A DNA stretch of 64,000 nucleotides from Dehalobacterium sp040766325 (GCA_040766325.1 JAXGQR010000001.1:1-64000); one strand, 5' to 3'; shown: positions 18,956-28,946, numbered from the stretch's first letter. Program-made: numbers and translations. The notes: generated from the sequence alone by a model not told the origin.

Positions 18956-21223
18956 TCAGTAGATCTCCTTGATTTTAGCCAGCACACGTTCAGGAGTCAG
19001 GGGCAGCTCCAGATAACGGATACCGATGGCGTCCTCCACGGCCGAAACGATAGCGGCAGCAGTGGGGATCGCGGCACATTCACCCACACCTTTGGCGTTA
19101 AAAGGACCTACCGGATCGGTGCTTTCAACAATGATCGGTATGATTTCCGGCATATCTCCTGCGGTGAGCAGCATGTATTTGTGATAACCGTCGTTATAAA
19201 AGCCTGCACCGTCTACATAAGTCATTTCTTCTCTAGTAGTGCCCCCGATGCCCATGGCCACACCGCCTTGGATCTGGCCGACGACCAGCAGCGGATTGAC
19301 AGCCCGGCCGACATCATGGGCACAAGCCATTTTCACTACCTGGACCATCCCCGTCTCCATATCCACTTCGACTTCAGCTGCATGGGCGATCCAGGGCGGT
19401 GAGTTGGGAATAAATTGACTGACAGTAGACAAGAAACGTTTGTTGTTCCGGTGGGCGCCGTAGGCTAGTTCCCGGAGCGTGATCTCCTTGCCGCCGCCTT
19501 TAATTACCCCCATTTCAATACTAAGTTTATCCTTGGCAACTTTCAGCAGTTCTGCTGCATATGTCAGCATCTGCTCCTTGAGGTCGTTTCCGGCGATAGA
19601 GATGACTTTACCCACTGTGTAAAGGGTGCGGGTAGCATGGGTGCCGGCATCAAAAGGTGCGGCGTCGGTGTCACCGAATTTAATCGTGACCTGATTGATG
19701 TCTACGCCCACCACCTCTGCCGCAATTTGGGTCAGGCCTGTGGTGGAACCGGGGCCAATCTCAGGAACGCCGACCGCGATATATAAGGAACCATCACCTT
19801 CGATGCGGGCATTAACAGAGCTATAATCCACACAGAAAGGCCAGGCGTTACTAACGTGGCACCCTGCGGCGATGCCCACGCCATGGCGCATATTACCATT
19901 TTTTTCTTTGCCGCGTTTTTCCGTCCAACCGATGGCCGCTGCCGCCTTGTCAAGACATTCGTTCAGGCCGGTGGAGCCCACAGGATAGGGGAAGAACCAG
20001 GGATCGCCCACCTTGGTGGAGTTCTTTTTACGCAGTTCCACCGGGTCGATGCCCAATCGTTTCGCCAGATCATCCACCACGGTTTCTACTGCAAAGGTGC
20101 CCTGAGGCGTGCCAAAACCCCGGAAGGCGCCGGCTGTCATCTGGTTGGTATATACCCCGTTTCCTTCATAGAAAAAATTCGGCACGTAATAGGTAGCACA
20201 AGATCCGCAAGAACCCAAGACACCAATTACGTCCATGCTGTAAGTGGCGTAAGCACCGATATTAAGATAGGCTTTGACTTCCAGGGCGGTAAAGGTGCCG
20301 TCCTTTTTGGCGCCCAGCCTGGCCGTGATATAACCGCCGTGGCGACTGTCGCTGGCGGTAAAATCCTCCTGCCGGCTGTAAACCATTTTCACCGGACGGT
20401 GGGCCAGCGCGGACAAAGCAGTAGTAATGATCTCAGCCTTGCCGCAGCAACCACAGCGCGTACCGAAGCCACCACCGACATAAGGCGGATTATAAACCTG
20501 TATCTTACTTTCCGGTATCTCGAACAGATGTGAAAGGATCATCAAAACAGCATGGGGAGATTGAGTGGCCGAGCAGACGGCAAGCGTACCGTCATCCCTG
20601 TAATCGGCGAGAGCAGCTTGGGTCTCCAACTGGGCATGCTTCAAGCGGCCGATAAATACCTTTTGCTCAGACACTACATCAGCCTCAGCCCAGCCTTTTT
20701 CCATATCACCCATATTAAATACCATGGGTGCGCCCAACACATTTTTACGCACAAAGGTTGGTTGCACCACCGGCGCGTCATCCTTCAGCGCTTCCAGCGG
20801 GTCGAAAACTGCGGGCAGCAGCTCGTATTCCACTTTGATGAGAGAAAGGGCCTGTTCTGCAATCTTCTCGCTGACAGCAGCTACGCCGGCGACTTCATCA
20901 CCGATATAGCGGGGCTCATCCGTGAACACCTTCATATCCATGATAGGCTCGTGGGGCGGCATCGTTAGCGCCTGATCATTGCTGGGATTGAAAAGCTTAT
21001 TGGTGGTGTTGAGGTAAGTGCCAACTGCAATGACACCGGGCAAAGCCTCCGCTTGCGAAGTGTCGATAGAGACGATACGCGCGTGGGCATGAGGGCTCCG
21101 TAACACTTTGGCATAGAGCATACGCGGCAATGTCACATCATGGGTGAACAGACCGCGGCCTGTCACCTTATCCCAGGCATCAACCCGGGGAATGTTTTTT
21201 CCAATATACTTGTAGTCAGCCAT
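18956..21223 (-). CDS. Molybdopterin-binding subunit of a classical three-subunit molybdenum hydroxylase
   Basis: 755 residues. Starts MADYKYIGKNIPRVDAWDKV (hammerhead domain), with a GGGFGTRCGCCGK cofactor loop, GAFRGFGTPQGTFAVE, and the C-terminal KGVGECAAIPTAAAI carrying the catalytic Glu. These are closer to xanthine dehydrogenase/nicotinate-type large subunits than the paralogues at 12160 and 25101. The CGCC run in the cofactor loop is unusual. Preceded by its 2Fe-2S subunit (stop 3 bases upstream) and FAD subunit, giving the order FAD, 2Fe-2S, Mo, AmiS/UreI. Likely hydroxylates a heterocycle or aldehyde; purine-type substrate is a guess from the AmiS/UreI neighbour. Confidence 0.93.
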   Translation of the reverse strand: MADYKYIGKNIPRVDAWDKVTGRGLFTHDVTLPRMLYAKVLRSPHAHARIVSIDTSQAEALPGVIAVGTYLNTTNKLFNPSNDQALTMPPHEPIMDMKVFTDEPRYIGDEVAGVAAVSEKIAEQALSLIKVEYELLPAVFDPLEALKDDAPVVQPTFVRKNVLGAPMVFNMGDMEKGWAEADVVSEQKVFIGRLKHAQLETQAALADYRDDGTLAVCSATQSPHAVLMILSHLFEIPESKIQVYNPPYVGGGFGTRCGCCGKAEIITTALSALAHRPVKMVYSRQEDFTASDSRHGGYITARLGAKKDGTFTALEVKAYLNIGAYATYSMDVIGVLGSCGSCATYYVPNFFYEGNGVYTNQMTAGAFRGFGTPQGTFAVETVVDDLAKRLGIDPVELRKKNSTKVGDPWFFPYPVGSTGLNECLDKAAAAIGWTEKRGKEKNGNMRHGVGIAAGCHVSNAWPFCVDYSSVNARIEGDGSLYIAVGVPEIGPGSTTGLTQIAAEVVGVDINQVTIKFGDTDAAPFDAGTHATRTLYTVGKVISIAGNDLKEQMLTYAAELLKVAKDKLSIEMGVIKGGGKEITLRELAYGAHRNNKRFLSTVSQFIPNSPPWIAHAAEVEVDMETGMVQVVKMACAHDVGRAVNPLLVVGQIQGGVAMGIGGTTREEMTYVDGAGFYNDGYHKYMLLTAGDMPEIIPIIVESTDPVGPFNAKGVGECAAIPTAAAIVSAVEDAIGIRYLELPLTPERVLAKIKEIY

Positions 21224-21225
21224 GG

Positions 21226-21702
21226 TTATTCTCCCTCCCGTATTTTTTCTGCAGCGCTCAAAATCGCTTCCTCAATCTTAACATAGCCGGTACAACGGCA
21301 GATATTGCCACCAATGGCTTCCTTTACCTCAGCTTTTGTGGGTGCAGAGTTCTCATCCAGGAGAGCTTTGGCGCTCATTATCATGCCGGGGGTACAAAAA
21401 CCGCACTGCACCGCGCCTTTGTCGATAAATGCCTGTTGCAGGGGATGCAGTTCTTTTCCTGGGGCCAATCCTTCAATGGTCTCAACCTCAGCGTCCATGG
21501 CCCGCATCACAGGCACCAGACAGGAATTGACTGCTTTGCCGTTAAGGATCACGGTACAGGCACCGCATTCGCCCTTCCCGCAACCGATCTTGGTGCCGGT
21601 CAAATAAAGCTTATCGCGCAGGAAATTAGCCAACCGGAGGTTGGGGTCAACCTCTATCTCCATATATTCGCCATTAATCGTCACTCTCAATAATTCGCTC
21701 AT
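21226..21702 (-). CDS. [2Fe-2S] subunit of the classical hydroxylase
   Basis: 158 residues, start behind AAAAGGAGGGGGAAAA. CGKGECGACTVILNG with a following Cys forms the first cluster (about residues 41-63); CGFCTPGMIMSAKALLDEN and CRCTGY form the second (about 100-140). Standard length. Lies between the FAD subunit (18 bases upstream) and the Mo subunit (3 bases downstream), so it is part of the same transcript. Confidence 0.95.
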   Translation of the reverse strand: MSELLRVTINGEYMEIEVDPNLRLANFLRDKLYLTGTKIGCGKGECGACTVILNGKAVNSCLVPVMRAMDAEVETIEGLAPGKELHPLQQAFIDKGAVQCGFCTPGMIMSAKALLDENSAPTKAEVKEAIGGNICRCTGYVKIEEAILSAAEKIREGE

Positions 21703-21719
21703 TTTTCCCCCTCCTTTTG

Positions 21720-22586
21720 CTAAGGTTGAATCGACAATTGCTCGGCAATATCGAGAAACGCCCGTTTAATCAGTACAGGCAGGGTCTGTTCACGATACTT
21801 ACGGCTGCCGCGCAATGGATTGCTGCGCGGTTGTGCGTCCAGTAAGGCCATCTCGGCCGCAGTCTCAATATTTGCCAGATCAAATGTCTTCCCGGCAAAC
21901 CATGCTTCTGCCTGGGAGGCTCTTTGCGGGCCAATGCCTACCGGGCCCATGGTGATTCTGGTCCAGTTGAGTAGGCCCTGATCTACGCTGGCCATCACAG
22001 CAGCGTTCAGCATGGGCAGTGCCAAATTGGAGCGGAGCTCCAAACGGATAAAAGCCGCCGCTTCATTTGCTTTGGGTAAAGGAATGCGCACTTCGGTGAC
22101 GAGCTCCTTGCTGCTGTTCAGATGGCTTTTACCAAAGCCCGCATACATGTCGCCCATCTTCATGACCTTGGAACCGCCAGCAGATACAACTGTGAATTCC
22201 GGATCCAGGGGCGCCAGCGCCATGGCGGCGTCAGCAGCGGGCTGGGCTGTGACCACATTACCTACCAGTGTGCCGGCATTGCGTATCTGTTTGGAGCCCA
22301 CAGAGCCGGCCCCTTTGGCCAGGGAAGGAAAATATTGCCTGACAAGTGGGGAGGCGGCGATCTCGCTTAAAGGCACGGCCGCGCCAATCACCAGGCAGCC
22401 ATCTTCCTCCCGAATATCTTTCAATTCGGAAATACGCATCACATCGACCAGGGTATCAGCTTGTTTTTTGTGTTCCTCCAGGTCAATCATCAAATCTGTT
22501 CCGCCGGCCAGCACCAGCGCGGCACCTTGCGCCTGGTCCAAATAATTTACTGCTTCTGCCACGCTTTTTGCGATAAGATAGTTCAT
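21720..22586 (-). CDS. FAD-binding subunit of the classical hydroxylase
   Basis: 288 residues, normal for the medium subunit. LVLAGGTDLMIDLEEHKKQ near residue 27 and IRNAGTLVGNVVTAQPAADA near 106 mark the two FAD-binding stretches; the C-terminal CO-dehydrogenase flavoprotein domain (RSNLALPMLNAAVM...TMGPVGIGPQRA) follows. It lacks the [4Fe-4S] loop and the NAD(P)H insertion found in the 14490 and 22734 proteins, a useful contrast. Start behind TAGGAGGTGCATC. Confidence 0.93.
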   Translation of the reverse strand: MNYLIAKSVAEAVNYLDQAQGAALVLAGGTDLMIDLEEHKKQADTLVDVMRISELKDIREEDGCLVIGAAVPLSEIAASPLVRQYFPSLAKGAGSVGSKQIRNAGTLVGNVVTAQPAADAAMALAPLDPEFTVVSAGGSKVMKMGDMYAGFGKSHLNSSKELVTEVRIPLPKANEAAAFIRLELRSNLALPMLNAAVMASVDQGLLNWTRITMGPVGIGPQRASQAEAWFAGKTFDLANIETAAEMALLDAQPRSNPLRGSRKYREQTLPVLIKRAFLDIAEQLSIQP

Positions 22587-22733
22587 GATGCACCTCCTAA
22601 TTACTCATAAATTATAGTCCGGGCTATTCTGACAACACTGACTGCTTTGCAGTTTTCCTGTGCATCTGTGACCGGAGGGCAGATATGTAGGCCAAAATTT
22701 CCCTTGCCCTCCGGTTCGTGATGCATACAGCAC

Positions 22734-25087
22734 TTATTTGGCATTAAGCAGCGAGTTTCTGACCTGAACCTTAATTTCTTGTAACTTGAAATTATTTTCC
22801 TTCATGGGTTCAGCACCTTTACAGGCTAATTCTGCCGCAGCCTCTGCTAAAGATGCGACAACTTCTTTGCCCTTCAAGAACTTTTCCACTTCAAAGAGGC
22901 GGATAGGTACCGGTGCCACGCCACCCAAGACCAGACGGGCATCTTTAATTACAGCATCCTTAATTTTGTAAGCAAAAGCCAGGCTTGTCACGGCAAAATC
23001 ATGGGAATCCCTGAGACGCATTTTCAGATAACCGCTTTTATAATCATCACATTTGGGAATCTCGACTTCCGTCACCAGTTCGCCTTTATGCAATACATCT
23101 TGGATCGCAGGTGAGGTTGTGAAAAAATCGATTGCTCTGATTTTTCGTTCGGTGGTTTTGATTACAGCTTCCAGGGCGATCAATACAGGGCTGATATCCG
23201 AGGCATTTACCGAGTAGCAGCCACAGTTGAGGCAGCGTTTTGCTTCCTCTAGTGCTGCATCCCAATCTAAGGAGTAACTGTCCTCTTTATCCAGACAACG
23301 CTCTGCTGCCGGTCGCTCAGCTAGCTTGGCCGCAGCGGATTTTTCTGCACCTTCTACGTCGTAGCTGAGGAATTGCTCTCTGGGTTTGACGAAGTCTCTG
23401 AGCCCGAATTCTTTGTTGATGTGTTTGGCGGCATTGCGGCCCCCCCGAATCGCCATGATCACGGTGGACGGACCGGTTGTCGCATCACCGGCAGCATAGA
23501 CATCAGGTCTACTGGTGAGCTGGGTGTCCTCCGCCACATCGATTAGTCCGCTCTTAACAGCTAGTTCATATTTATCACCAAGAAAGTCCAGATCAATTTT
23601 CTGGCCAACTGCCATGAGAATGGCATCCGCGTTGACGATGGTCTTTTCGTTCTCATCATATTGGGGATCAAAACGTTTCTGCTCGTTGAATACGGATACG
23701 CAGCGTTTCAGTTCCATGCCAATAACCTGATTTCCCTGGAATAAGGCGCGTGAAATACCATAGGAGGGCATGATGACCACGCCTTCTTCCCGGGCTCGGG
23801 CAATCTCTTCCTTACTGGCCGGCATTTCCGGCTCAGATTCCAGACAAGCCAAGATCACTTTCTCCGCACCCATGCGTTTTGCAGTGACGGCCACGTCCAT
23901 CGCTACATTACCGCCACCGGTTACTAACACGGTTTTACGTACTTTCTTATCAATCCACTGTTTGACCTCAATCAGAAATTGTAGCCCAAATTCGGTGAAT
24001 TCCTCGCCGTCAAAGCCCAACACCGGGCGTTTCCATGCGCCGGTGGCGAAGAACACCTTGTCGAAATCCTCCTCCAGTTTTTCTGCTGTGATTGTTTCGC
24101 CCACTGTTGTGTTAAGAACAAATTTGATGCCCATCTTTTCCAACGCGGCCACCAAAGTTTGCACATAATTCTTGGGCAGCCGGTAGGCAGGGATGGCGTA
24201 AGTCAGGAAACCCCCGGCTTCCGGCATCTTTTCATAAACGGTAACCGCATTGCCTAGTTTGCGCAGATAGAAGGCAGCGGAGAGGCCTGCCGGGCCGGAG
24301 CCGACAATGGCCACCTTTTTACCACTTTCCGCAGCAGGAGGCGCATAGAAGATATCCGCGTTTGCAAATATATAATCGCCTAGTGTCCGCTCCACATGGG
24401 CAATAGCGACACTTTCATCCACGGTACCACGACTGCAATTATCCTGGCAGGTATGGGCCAAAAGCGACTGGTAATGGCCGGCATGGGATTAGCCTGCATA
24501 ATGATCCGGGCGGCATTTTCCTTATGGCCCAAGCGCAATTGTTCCATATATCCCGGGATGTCGGTCCCGGCGGGACAATCATGGCTGCAAGCAGTGGCAC
24601 AGACCTTCATGCCGCCGAACACGGAATGATATTTGTTACGTCCTTGAATAGCAAAGCATACATGGCCTCCCTTGCGGGCGCAGATGACACGACCGCCAAT
24701 ATCATGAGGGTAGCGATAATACCAACAGCGGGTATCCTGGCAGATATTGCCGCCGATCGTTGCAGCATTGCGGATGATAGGCGTGGCGACACTCTTTGCT
24801 GCCTGTTCCAATGCGGGCAATTCTGACTGCACAATAGCAGAATCTACAATATCAGAGAGTTTAGTCAAAGCGCCGATGCGTATAGTTTCATCTTCTGCCG
24901 AAATATAGGAGCTGTCTGTGATGCTTTTGAGATTGACCACTAGTTCCGGGTGATCAGGCAGGATACGTTCTTTAAGTATGTTCATCAAATCCGTACCGCC
25001 GGCATTTGCCACAGCCTGCGGAGTGGATTTTAAACCTTCAACGGCCTCGGCAAAACTACGGGCATTGAGATGATTGAAGTTTTTCAT
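22734..25087 (-). CDS. Hydroxylase flavin subunit with inserted GltD-like module, one frameshift
   Basis: Read in two frames: 25087 down to about 24450 gives the CoxM/HcrB-type FAD domain and the Fer4_20 start (CSHDCPAGTDIPGYMEQL, ...NPMPAITSR). A second frame then continues AHTCQDNCSRGTVDESVAIAHV to the stop at 22734. One base lost in CGCTTTTGGCCC near 24450 explains the break; restoring it gives about 785 residues, collinear with the 791-residue protein at 14490. It has the same Cys loop (RCWYYRYPHD, ICARKGGHVCFAIQG), GSGPAG FAD site, GGGNVAMDV NAD(P) site, CLNCGCYSVN return point and flavin C-terminal domain. Either recently broken or a sequence error. Confidence 0.85.
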
Positions 25088-25100
25088 CTGTTTTCCCCCC

Positions 25101-27365
25101 TTACGCTTTCCCTATGGATTTCAAGATTACATCGGGTGTTGCAGGGTATCTATTGATTTCGACCCCGCCTAAAGCATTTTCGATGGCCATCAGCACTGCC
25201 GCGGGAGCACCGCCGCCGGTGATCTCACCCATGCCGATGGCTTTGAAGGGAGCAATATCCCATTGCGATTCCAGGATCAATGCATCATATGGCTGAATCT
25301 GATTGAAAGGGCGCCATTTATAGTCGATCAGATTATGTGTCAACAGGCGTCCGGTATGCGGATCCATGATGTGTTCTTCCAACTGGGCAGTGTTCGTACC
25401 TGCTGCACCCATGCCACCATGGAATTGCATGGTAAGCTGCACCGGATCGATAATCTGTCCTACATCGGAGGCGCCTAGTGTATGAACAATTTCTGCTCTG
25501 CCGGTATCGGTATCTACTTCAACTTCGACAAAGGTGATGAAGCAATTGGGCGCGTTGAAGTCTTCTCTAAATTCGCCAATACCGGTGACCGCATCATAGG
25601 GATGTGCCACCGCGATCCAGGGGATAGCCTGCTCCGGATTGTCTTTGTTAAAGATGATGCCGTCTTTGGTATCCAATTTTTCTGCAGGCAACTGCATTAC
25701 TCGGGAAGCACGATCCAGCAGAATTCGTTTGGCATCAAGCGCAGCTTTACTAATGGCAGTGCCGGTGGTGCGCGTACCCCGAGAGCCGGCCAGACCAAAT
25801 TCGCTGGGACTGAGAAGTGACTCGCTGAGAACCAGGGTCACTTTTTCTACAGCGATATTCAAGGCCTCAGCTGCCATTTTAACGCCACCCAGACGCTGTC
25901 CGTTACCGTTTTCCGGAACGCAGCAATGGACTGTCGCAGTACCGTCAAATTCCAGCCGTACATAAGCCGATGCTTCATCTGCGCCCGGTTCGGCGCTCAT
26001 ATGGATGCCCACACCTACGCCGCGCACCTTATTGCCATTGACAGATGTGGGAACCCCCCAACCCTTCCATTTATTCTTCCAATCGAACTGTGCGGCAGCT
26101 TCATCGAAGCACTTATTATAATCCATCAGCCTATTGGTGTATTGTTTGCCATCACGCCAATAATAGGATTCCCCTGGTTCGTTAAAGTTCTTTTTAAAGC
26201 ATTCATAGGGGTCGATGCCCAGCTTTTTCATGGCTCTGGCCCAAATATGCATGACACATGATTTGAGTTCCTGACCGCCAAAGCCCTTAACAATACCGGA
26301 TTGAACGCGGTTGGTGGCTACTAACTTTGAATCGATATTCCAGTTGAAGGTTTTGGACAACACCAGATTTAATTCCCCAAAGCCCTCAGACATCTGCCCC
26401 TGAGCCAGGTCGGAGGAGATCCCCGTATCTACAATCCATAGGCCGTCCACGGCATTGACGATGCCGTCAGCAGTCATCCCGATGCGCCCCGAGAATGTAT
26501 TGGCTAAACGCTGATCATAGGAAATGAGCTGTTCCGTCTTGCTCATCGGGTATTTAACTGCCCTACCTGTAACCTTGGCCAGTGCAGCCACAATCAGGAT
26601 ATTATAGCCCATGGAGCCTTTGTTGCCGTATGCACCGCCTACATTGGGCACGATGGCGTTGACTCTGGCACCTATGTTGAATTGGGCACCGACCTTCATC
26701 ATATTGGGCTGCTGGGTGGTGCCCCAAAGGGTCATATCCTCGTCGCTTTCCCAACGGGCCATGACAAAAGGAGTTTCCGGTGCACCGGGGCAGGTAAGGA
26801 TATCGTAAGCTACCTTAGCCTCTGCCACCACAGCGCTTTCGGCAAAGGCTTTCTCGGTATCGCCCATGATCATTTGATAGAAAGGAGGGCCTCCGTGTTC
26901 AAAAGGGCTACCGGGCGGGAAGGTGTTGTTAGGGAATTGGTCGTAAAGCTGGGGCGCACCATCCTGCAAAGCTTCCTCCGGATCAATGACAGCAGGCAAA
27001 ACATTATATTCCACATCAATTAATTCCAACGCTTCTTCAGCGATCTCAGGGGTATCCGCAGCAAGAATAGCTACTGCATCCCCAATAAAGCGCACTTTTT
27101 TATCCAGCAGTAAACGATGTGCAGGACATCCGCTCATCCACTTTGGTGCATTCTCATGAGTCAAGATTGCCCGAACTCCCTTTAAGGCCAGGGCTTTTGA
27201 AAGGTCAAAGCCAATGATTTCCGCATGGGGATGAGGGCTTCTTTTGACTCTGGCATGAAGTACATGGGGTATCTTCAGATCATCGCAATATAACGCAGAG
27301 CCGGTGACGATACTTTTGGCATCCTTACGGCGAGTGGGTTTCCCCAAATGACGGTATTCAACCAT
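25101..27365 (-). CDS. Molybdopterin-binding subunit, paralogue of 12160
   Basis: 754 residues from the ATG at 27365, chosen because AAGGAGGAG lies 8 bases upstream; a longer TTG start at 27386 would put that site inside the gene. Hammerhead domain (HLGKPTRRKDAKSIVTG), a GGAYGNKGSM cofactor loop in the same variant style as the 12160 protein, LAGSRGTRTTGTA, and the C-terminal GMGEITGGGAPAAV with the catalytic Glu. Follows its 2Fe-2S subunit and precedes the FAD/NAD fusion, the same gene order as the 11646-16865 operon, showing a duplicated hydroxylase system on opposite strands. Confidence 0.93.
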   Translation of the reverse strand: MVEYRHLGKPTRRKDAKSIVTGSALYCDDLKIPHVLHARVKRSPHPHAEIIGFDLSKALALKGVRAILTHENAPKWMSGCPAHRLLLDKKVRFIGDAVAILAADTPEIAEEALELIDVEYNVLPAVIDPEEALQDGAPQLYDQFPNNTFPPGSPFEHGGPPFYQMIMGDTEKAFAESAVVAEAKVAYDILTCPGAPETPFVMARWESDEDMTLWGTTQQPNMMKVGAQFNIGARVNAIVPNVGGAYGNKGSMGYNILIVAALAKVTGRAVKYPMSKTEQLISYDQRLANTFSGRIGMTADGIVNAVDGLWIVDTGISSDLAQGQMSEGFGELNLVLSKTFNWNIDSKLVATNRVQSGIVKGFGGQELKSCVMHIWARAMKKLGIDPYECFKKNFNEPGESYYWRDGKQYTNRLMDYNKCFDEAAAQFDWKNKWKGWGVPTSVNGNKVRGVGVGIHMSAEPGADEASAYVRLEFDGTATVHCCVPENGNGQRLGGVKMAAEALNIAVEKVTLVLSESLLSPSEFGLAGSRGTRTTGTAISKAALDAKRILLDRASRVMQLPAEKLDTKDGIIFNKDNPEQAIPWIAVAHPYDAVTGIGEFREDFNAPNCFITFVEVEVDTDTGRAEIVHTLGASDVGQIIDPVQLTMQFHGGMGAAGTNTAQLEEHIMDPHTGRLLTHNLIDYKWRPFNQIQPYDALILESQWDIAPFKAIGMGEITGGGAPAAVLMAIENALGGVEINRYPATPDVILKSIGKA

Positions 27366-27378
27366 TATATTCTCCTCC

Positions 27379-27861
27379 TTACACAATAGATTTAATGGCT
27401 TTGATTACCTGATAATGGCTGATGCAGCGGCAGTAATTACCGGACAGTCCTTCCTTAATTTCTTCTTCTGTGGGATGTGGGTTTTTGCTCAGTAATGATT
27501 TAGCGGCAATAATGATACCGGGGGTACAAAAACCGCACTGAAAAGCCGAAAAGGTTAAGAAAGCTTCCTGGATCGGGTCGAGTTTGCCGGTTGCCGGATC
27601 GGTCAAGCCCTCAATGGTGGTAATCTTTTTGCCATTGCATTCTACAGTCAGTGTCATGCAAGAAGCAACTGCCTTGCCGTCAAGCAGAACAGCGCAGCAA
27701 CCGCAGGCACCATGACCGCAGGCAAGTTTAGTACCGGTTAGTGCAATTCTTTCTCTGAGGGTTTGCAGCAGGGTCTCCGCCTCCGGAATCTGTCCAAGCT
27801 TGCGTCCGAGACTAAATTCGTAACTTTCACCATTAACATGCAAAACAATCTGTTCGCTCAT
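27379..27861 (-). CDS. [2Fe-2S] subunit, first gene of the leftward operon
   Basis: 160 residues from ATG at 27861 behind AAAGGGGGATTCTTTG. CGHGACGCCAVLLDG and a distal Cys bind the first cluster; CGFCTPGIIIAAKSLL and SGNYCRCIS the second. Strong similarity of motif spacing to 11646. First of seven leftward genes (27861 to 18437) with gaps of 3 to about 150 bases, divergent from a Crp/Fnr gene across 258 bases holding several palindromes. Confidence 0.95.
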   Translation of the reverse strand: MSEQIVLHVNGESYEFSLGRKLGQIPEAETLLQTLRERIALTGTKLACGHGACGCCAVLLDGKAVASCMTLTVECNGKKITTIEGLTDPATGKLDPIQEAFLTFSAFQCGFCTPGIIIAAKSLLSKNPHPTEEEIKEGLSGNYCRCISHYQVIKAIKSIV

Positions 27862-27961
27862 CAAAGAATCCCCCTTTCGTTAAATAATTTGTTTCACTAA
27901 TTGCCAGAAGTAGAAAACTGTGATATTCTGATATCAGGCAATTTATGTAAATTCATAATAT

Positions 27962-27975
27962 CAAATAATTATTTG
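27962..27975. promoter_or_regulatory. Palindrome between hydroxylase operon and Crp/Fnr gene
   Basis: CAAATAATTATTTG is a perfect 14-bp palindrome with ATAT/GATAT flanks; a shorter GATAT-TCTG-ATATC lies at 27922-27935. Placed about 100 bases upstream of the leftward operon start. Candidate regulator site. Confidence 0.45.
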
Positions 27976-28037
27976 GATATCTGTATAGCAAGATGCCATT
28001 TTCGCCAATATTTTAGCTTATTGAGATACATTAAGTG

Positions 28038-28074
28038 CTAGGAATAATGTATCATTCGATACAGTTATTCTTAG
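28038..28074. promoter_or_regulatory. Long imperfect inverted repeat with Crp/Fnr-like core
   Basis: CTAGGAATAATGTATC / GATACAGTTATTCTTAG around ATTC, with one mismatch and one bulge. Its core TGTATCATTCGATACA (28048-28063) has the TGTA-N8-TACA shape of Crp/Fnr-family sites. Centred about 65 bases before the Crp/Fnr start codon, so autoregulation or divergent control is likely. Confidence 0.6.
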
Positions 28075-28119
28075 CCAACATATGCTGACATGTGAAAATA
28101 TTTTTTGGGAGGGAATTAT

Positions 28120-28779
28120 ATGTCACAAATCAGCTATATATTCGAAAATGAGCTTGTGAACTATCGTGATTTATTTGAACGTTTCTGTTCGCCGGCACTT
28201 TATTTTCCGAAGCATGTCACTATTTGCAGAAGAGGTCACACCAGTGGCTGGATGTACTATTTATTAGACGGTGTGGTTAAGGTCTACACCACCAATTATT
28301 TTGGTTATGACAGGATTATTGGTTATATGAAGAAAAACACCTTGTTTGGCTTAGATTGTATTGAACCGCAAAATACCTCCATCGTGAACATGGACTGCCT
28401 GACTGATATACAGGTGCTGCCTTTTACCGGGGAAACCCTAAAAAAAATGATGGCAAAGGATGCATCCTTTGCCTATGATCTGGTGGTATATTACAGTAAA
28501 GTTACACGGCAGCTAGCCTTTGACGTGGAAAATCAGAGCATCCCTGACGTCACAACCCGACTGGCCAATTTTCTTTATCTCTTTATGGAAAGTCCCGGAT
28601 ATAGAGAGGATGGAAAAATAAATCTGACCCAGGAGAGCATGGCCTCAGCCATAAATTCATCTCGCGTACAGATTTCCCGTATCTATAGCGATCTTAAAAA
28701 AGACGGTATCATCAAAGTATACAGCAAAGGTATCTCTATCGCAGATAGAGAAAAACTCCATGCATTGTGTCATTTATAA
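28120..28779 (+). CDS. Crp/Fnr family transcriptional regulator
   Basis: 219 residues from the ATG at 28120, which follows GGGAGGGAATTAT. Effector domain with cyclic-nucleotide-like beta-roll (HVTICRRGHTSGWMYYLLDGVVKVYT), a dimerisation helix, and a C-terminal helix-turn-helix reading INLTQESMASAINSSRVQIS then RIYSDLKKDGII. No N-terminal Cys cluster for an Fe-S switch, so it is not a classical Fnr; it resembles the CprK-type ligand sensors of Desulfitobacterium relatives in layout. Divergent from the seven-gene hydroxylase operon, which it probably controls. Effector unknown. Confidence 0.9.
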   Translation: MSQISYIFENELVNYRDLFERFCSPALYFPKHVTICRRGHTSGWMYYLLDGVVKVYTTNYFGYDRIIGYMKKNTLFGLDCIEPQNTSIVNMDCLTDIQVLPFTGETLKKMMAKDASFAYDLVVYYSKVTRQLAFDVENQSIPDVTTRLANFLYLFMESPGYREDGKINLTQESMASAINSSRVQISRIYSDLKKDGIIKVYSKGISIADREKLHALCHL

Positions 28780-28946
28780 ACCATTCCAGATAGCTTGCCT
28801 TGCTGTCTCTTTTTGCGGTAACCTGCCACGGTGCCTTGTCATGGCTGGGGGCATGTGTCACCGGCAAAATCCGATGCGCGGAAGCATAGGGAGGGGAGGA
28901 ACGTTCATTTTGTTTCCCTGGGAAGTTTAATCCGAAGGAGATAACC
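28780..28946 (+). other. GC-rich leader with possible structure upstream of the SDR gene
   Basis: The base composition differs from the surrounding sequence. GGTG..CATG..CATG..CACC (about 28829-28862) can pair, and further short complementary blocks occur (GCAAGG / CCTTGC-like). I do not recognise a known riboswitch. The ribosome binding site CCGAAGGAGATAACC precedes 28947. Confidence 0.3.

Noticed and set aside
22012..22545. Long plus-strand frame opposite the FAD subunit, and similar frames opposite other hydroxylase genes
   Set aside because: Shadow frames of well-identified genes; no ribosome sites and no recognisable domains.
27366..27386. Upstream TTG start for the 25101 Mo subunit
   Set aside because: It would place the AAGGAGGAG ribosome site within the coding region; the ATG at 27365 is better.
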